Assembly: GCA_012267415.1 (NCBI GenBank)
Contig: JAAXGN010000115.1
Coordinates: 1-64,000 of the forward strand
Direction of reading: 5' to 3'
DNA length: 64,000 bases
Source of the DNA: Candidatus Poribacteria bacterium
GTDB lineage: Bacteria; Poribacteria; WGA-4E; WGA-3G
Shown here: in pieces, positions 61,600 to 64,000 of the stretch
How positions within the stretch are numbered: the stretch's first letter is position 1
Layout: each line of letters opens with the position of its first letter
Notes under the pieces: generated by a model
What the model was told of the DNA's origin: nothing
What the model saw: only the letters and a program-made list of their open reading frames with translations
Database searches by the model: none
Made by a program: the position numbers and the translations under genes

Positions 61600-63585
61600 A
61601 TGCCATACTCTAACACATTTCGAACTATCTGTTTTAGTTTCATTGTCTCATCGTTCTTATTGTGCTTAAACACACAGGCACAGACGATAGAAGCACAGAA
61701 ACTCCAAACCGCACCAGTGATTGATGGAAAACTCGATGACATTACATGGCAACAGTTAACACCCATTGAAGAGTTCATAATTGCCGAATTTGAGACGACC
61801 GTACCTGATAGAACACAGGTATATATAGGTTATGATGATGTTGCGATCTATTTCGGTTTCCAGTGCTTTCAACCGAAATCAACCATAATCACAACGCAGA
61901 CACGTAGAGACGGCAGCTTTCAGTTTGAAGATCATGTTGCGGCATATCTTGATACGTATCATGACCGACGTAGAACTTACTGTTTTGCAGTAAACCCTCT
62001 TGGCACGCAACGAGACGAGAAACAAGGCGACCTCGGCTGGGATAGCGAATGGATTGCCGCCGCAAACATAGAGGATTCTGTCTGGACTGTCGAAATGAAA
62101 ATTCCATATCAGTTACTTGACCTACCCCGCACCGCAAAGCAAACATGGGGTTTAAACTTAGTTCGTCGTCATCAGAGCATTGATCGCACCAGTACTTGGG
62201 CTGATACAGGCATCAACGTTACGGACGCAAATGAATTCGGCAGTCTGACAAACCTTGAATTCAATCCAAAGAACATTAGGAAGAAAATTGAACTTGGGGG
62301 ATATTTTTCTACAAAACTGGAAGATACATCTGAAACTGATGTCTTGATGGATAGATTAGAACCCGCATTAGGATTTGATGCTTCATATAAGATTACCACA
62401 AGTACCTCCCTCATAGGGACAATCAATCCCGACTTTAGCCACATTGAGTCTGAAGTGCAAGGGATTGTCCTATCAGACCTTGAACAACGGTTAACTGATC
62501 GAAGACCATTCTTTCAAGAAGATGGTCGGATATTTAGATCACCTATTTCTCTTTTTTATAGTCGTCGTATCGGAGAAATTGACTACGGTGCAAAACTAAT
62601 CGGTGAGACTGGTAGAGCTACCTATGGTCTGATGAATGTCATTGAATCGAAAGATGGAAGCTATAACACATTAGCACGAGGATCGTGGGATGTTGGAGAA
62701 TCATCCTCCGTTGGTGTTTTCTTTGCTTCAAAAGAGTTAGAAGAAAACTATAACAGAGCTGCTTCAGTAGACACCAGAATTCGCTTGCCAATGGCATTCA
62801 ATTTTATCGCCAATTATGCTGGCAGCTGGGAACCCGATCACCCCAATCAACGCGCTATATTGACAGAAATCAATCGCAGAGGAAACCCCATTTTTAGCCT
62901 TGCATATCGAGACATTACTGATCACTTTAACCCAATCAACGGATTTGTCCGCCTTAAAGGTGTTAGACAACCCAGTTTCTGGGGGGTATATAATTGGCAT
63001 TTTGAGAATAACTTTCTGCAGACGATTAAGTTTGAAACCGTTCAGAAAACATCATGGAACCATGCAGGTGAAAGGATTAGAGGTGACCACTTTCAACTTG
63101 TCGGATTTGATTTAGGTGAAAAAGTCCAGACCGGTGTTTTCTACAGAAACTGGTTCTTTGATGATTATGAAAATTGGGTCGTAGCAGCCCAAGCTACCTA
63201 CAACCGTCAGAATCCTGACCGAATCTTAGTTGTATGTCAATACGGACAATTTGAGGACGCCAAAGCAACATTCGTTACAACCGCAATGAATATCATACCT
63301 TTCCAATTCTTATCTATCGGCATTAAAGGTGAGAACCTTTGGCAGACATTTTCTGATGGAGGATCGAGCTACAAATTCTCTTTACGATCAAGTGCCAACT
63401 TAGAGTTAGGCAATGAGAAATGGGTTACATTCAGATTACGCTCAGGTGGTAATCACAAACCAAATTTCAATGCGGTCTTCAAATACATGTTCCTTTATGA
63501 CTTCACCTTTTATCTTGTTTACGGTGATCAGGAAGCAGATGAGACCGTCAACCAAATGTTTGCAAAGTTAGCATATATTTGGTAA
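61600..63585 (+). CDS. Outer membrane protein with CBM9-like and DUF5916-like domains
   Basis: A signal peptide (ICFSFIVSSFLLCLNTQAQ) leads to a carbohydrate-binding family 9-like domain at about residues 30-200 (APVIDGKLDDITWQQLTPIE, VYIGYDDVAIYFGFQCF, EMKIPYQLLDLP, WGLNLVRRH). The remaining 450 residues resemble DUF5916, predicted to form a beta-barrel with repeated amphipathic strands and aromatic girdles (FFQEDGRIFRSPISLFYSRR, IGEIDYGAKLIGETGRATYG). It ends in the aromatic residues YIW, as outer membrane barrels do. 661 aa, slightly shorter than the usual. Likely binds or imports polysaccharide-like ligands; no partner genes are adjacent. An extended -10 (TGTTATAAT) lies about 185 nt upstream. 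Confidence 0.82.
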   Translation: MPYSNTFRTICFSFIVSSFLLCLNTQAQTIEAQKLQTAPVIDGKLDDITWQQLTPIEEFIIAEFETTVPDRTQVYIGYDDVAIYFGFQCFQPKSTIITTQTRRDGSFQFEDHVAAYLDTYHDRRRTYCFAVNPLGTQRDEKQGDLGWDSEWIAAANIEDSVWTVEMKIPYQLLDLPRTAKQTWGLNLVRRHQSIDRTSTWADTGINVTDANEFGSLTNLEFNPKNIRKKIELGGYFSTKLEDTSETDVLMDRLEPALGFDASYKITTSTSLIGTINPDFSHIESEVQGIVLSDLEQRLTDRRPFFQEDGRIFRSPISLFYSRRIGEIDYGAKLIGETGRATYGLMNVIESKDGSYNTLARGSWDVGESSSVGVFFASKELEENYNRAASVDTRIRLPMAFNFIANYAGSWEPDHPNQRAILTEINRRGNPIFSLAYRDITDHFNPINGFVRLKGVRQPSFWGVYNWHFENNFLQTIKFETVQKTSWNHAGERIRGDHFQLVGFDLGEKVQTGVFYRNWFFDDYENWVVAAQATYNRQNPDRILVVCQYGQFEDAKATFVTTAMNIIPFQFLSIGIKGENLWQTFSDGGSSYKFSLRSSANLELGNEKWVTFRLRSGGNHKPNFNAVFKYMFLYDFTFYLVYGDQEADETVNQMFAKLAYIW

Positions 63586-63630
63586 TTCTATGTGGGTGTA
63601 GAGTTTTGGTCATTAATCCCAAAGTACTTT

Positions 63631-63750
63631 GTAGGCGGTGAATGCCTAAATGGCATTCATACCCGGGGAATGCTAAAAGGCATTCATACCGTTGATTTCT
63701 TGATTTGAACTCCGATTCCCGACAGGTCGCGATTCGGAGATCGCTCCTAC
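63631..63750. repeat. Composite of REP-like hairpins
   Basis: GTAGGCGGTGAATGCC-TAAATGGCATTC is followed by GAATGCTAAAAGGCATTC, the linker GATTTGAACTCCGATTCCC and AGGTCGCGATTCGGAGATCG-CTCCTAC. The same modules, in inverted order, are at 41281-41383 between gspF and gspG. Confidence 0.65.
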
Positions 63751-63780
63751 AAGTTTTATCTGCCAATTTCTACAAAGACA

Positions 63781-64000
63781 TTACCTAATAGTCTTCCCAT
63801 ATTCATACGACCAATCAGCAACCTTATATCCGAGATTACTATAAAACAGAATCGCTCTATAATTGGATAAATCAGTACTTATAGATGCATGACGATATCC
63901 TGCCTTTTTCATCTCTCTTAGAGAATACTGAAGTAAGAACTTCCCAAATCCTTTTCCTTGAAAACCATTCTCAATACCAAGCCATTTAGTATAAGTCCAG
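63781..64000 (-). CDS. GNAT family N-acetyltransferase, partial
   Basis: The ORF track does not list this frame because it runs off the window. The minus strand from 63999 down to a TAA at 63781 reads WTYTKWLGIENGFQGKGFGK, FLLQYSLREMKKAGYRHASI, STDLSNYRAILFYSNLGYKV and ends KTIR. QGKGFGKFLL is the acetyl-CoA pyrophosphate loop (motif A, Q/RxxGxG/A) and N-RA--FYSNLGY is motif B of GNAT acetyltransferases. The N-terminal half lies beyond the right edge. The substrate cannot be told from this part. Confidence 0.8.
   Translation of the reverse strand, partial: WTYTKWLGIENGFQGKGFGKFLLQYSLREMKKAGYRHASISTDLSNYRAILFYSNLGYKVADWSYEYGKTIR

Noticed and set aside
1-64000. tRNA, rRNA or riboswitch genes
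   Set aside because: No cloverleaf with a TTCGA-type T-loop, no rRNA-like sequence and no recognisable riboswitch core was noticed while reading; a covariance-model search would be needed to exclude them fully.

Overview
The window (about 40% GC, Gram-negative) reads like a chromosome segment from a member of Candidatus Poribacteria or a close relative. That placement is an inference. It rests on lipid A genes (lpxB, lpxK) showing an outer membrane; several phytanoyl-CoA dioxygenase and Gfo/Idh/MocA oxidoreductase genes; a large DUF6785-type membrane protein; TolB-like and DUF5916-like secreted proteins; a microcompartment vertex protein; and very many small GTAG-footed hairpin repeats between genes. 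No rRNA, tRNA or CRISPR array was recognised.

Layout. 0-3.5 kb: argC, then lpxB-lpxK. 3.7-7.3 kb (minus): a TolB-like beta-propeller, a frameshifted secreted protein and a class IV aminotransferase. 7.5-18 kb is a defence island: a broken ORF, a TIR-domain effector, a type I restriction system made of an HsdM-HsdS(half) fusion, HsdR and a YgjP-type metallopeptidase, then a T5orf172-XRE fusion and a decayed transposase. 18-30 kb: DUF6785-type membrane protein, two tandem dnaN genes, a lipoprotein, PhyH and Gfo/Idh/MocA genes, a squalene-cyclase-like protein with a glycosyltransferase, and a secreted unknown. 30 kb: a fused MNT-HEPN protein. 31-44.7 kb (minus): a nearly complete type II secretion operon, gspE-F-G-H-I-J-K-L-M(like)-D, without gspC or gspO. 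45-46.7 kb: primary-type sigma factor and nfuA. 46.8-51.7 kb (minus): TolC / MacA-like / ABC ATPase / GHMP-family operon. 52-55 kb (minus): microcompartment vertex protein, histidine kinase and an NtrC-like regulator lacking GAFTGA. 55-64 kb: thiO, a small membrane protein, Gfo/Idh/MocA, a DNA methyltransferase with a frameshifted MutH-like nuclease, a lone HicB, PhyH, a DUF5916-like protein and a partial GNAT.

The secretion operon runs in assembly order: ATPase and platform first, then pseudopilins, then inner-membrane linkers, and the secretin last with a 4-nt coupled start. Its GspD appears to have about six N1-like domains rather than three, its GspL is a PilM-PilN-like fusion, and its GspK carries extra helix-hairpin-helix modules. 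The efflux operon has outer membrane, adaptor and ATPase parts but no permease in view.

Most intergenic gaps hold repeats of two layers: small hairpins that start GTAG or end CTAC (the foot typical of REP sequences), and larger inverted-repeat shells of 140-215 bp (MITE-like) that carry different hairpins inside the same ends. This layered repeat system, the tandem sliding clamps and the defence island are the most interesting parts. Several genes look frameshifted (4.8-5.7, 7.6-8.1 and 59.1-59.7 kb); sequencing or assembly error cannot be excluded from the sequence alone.
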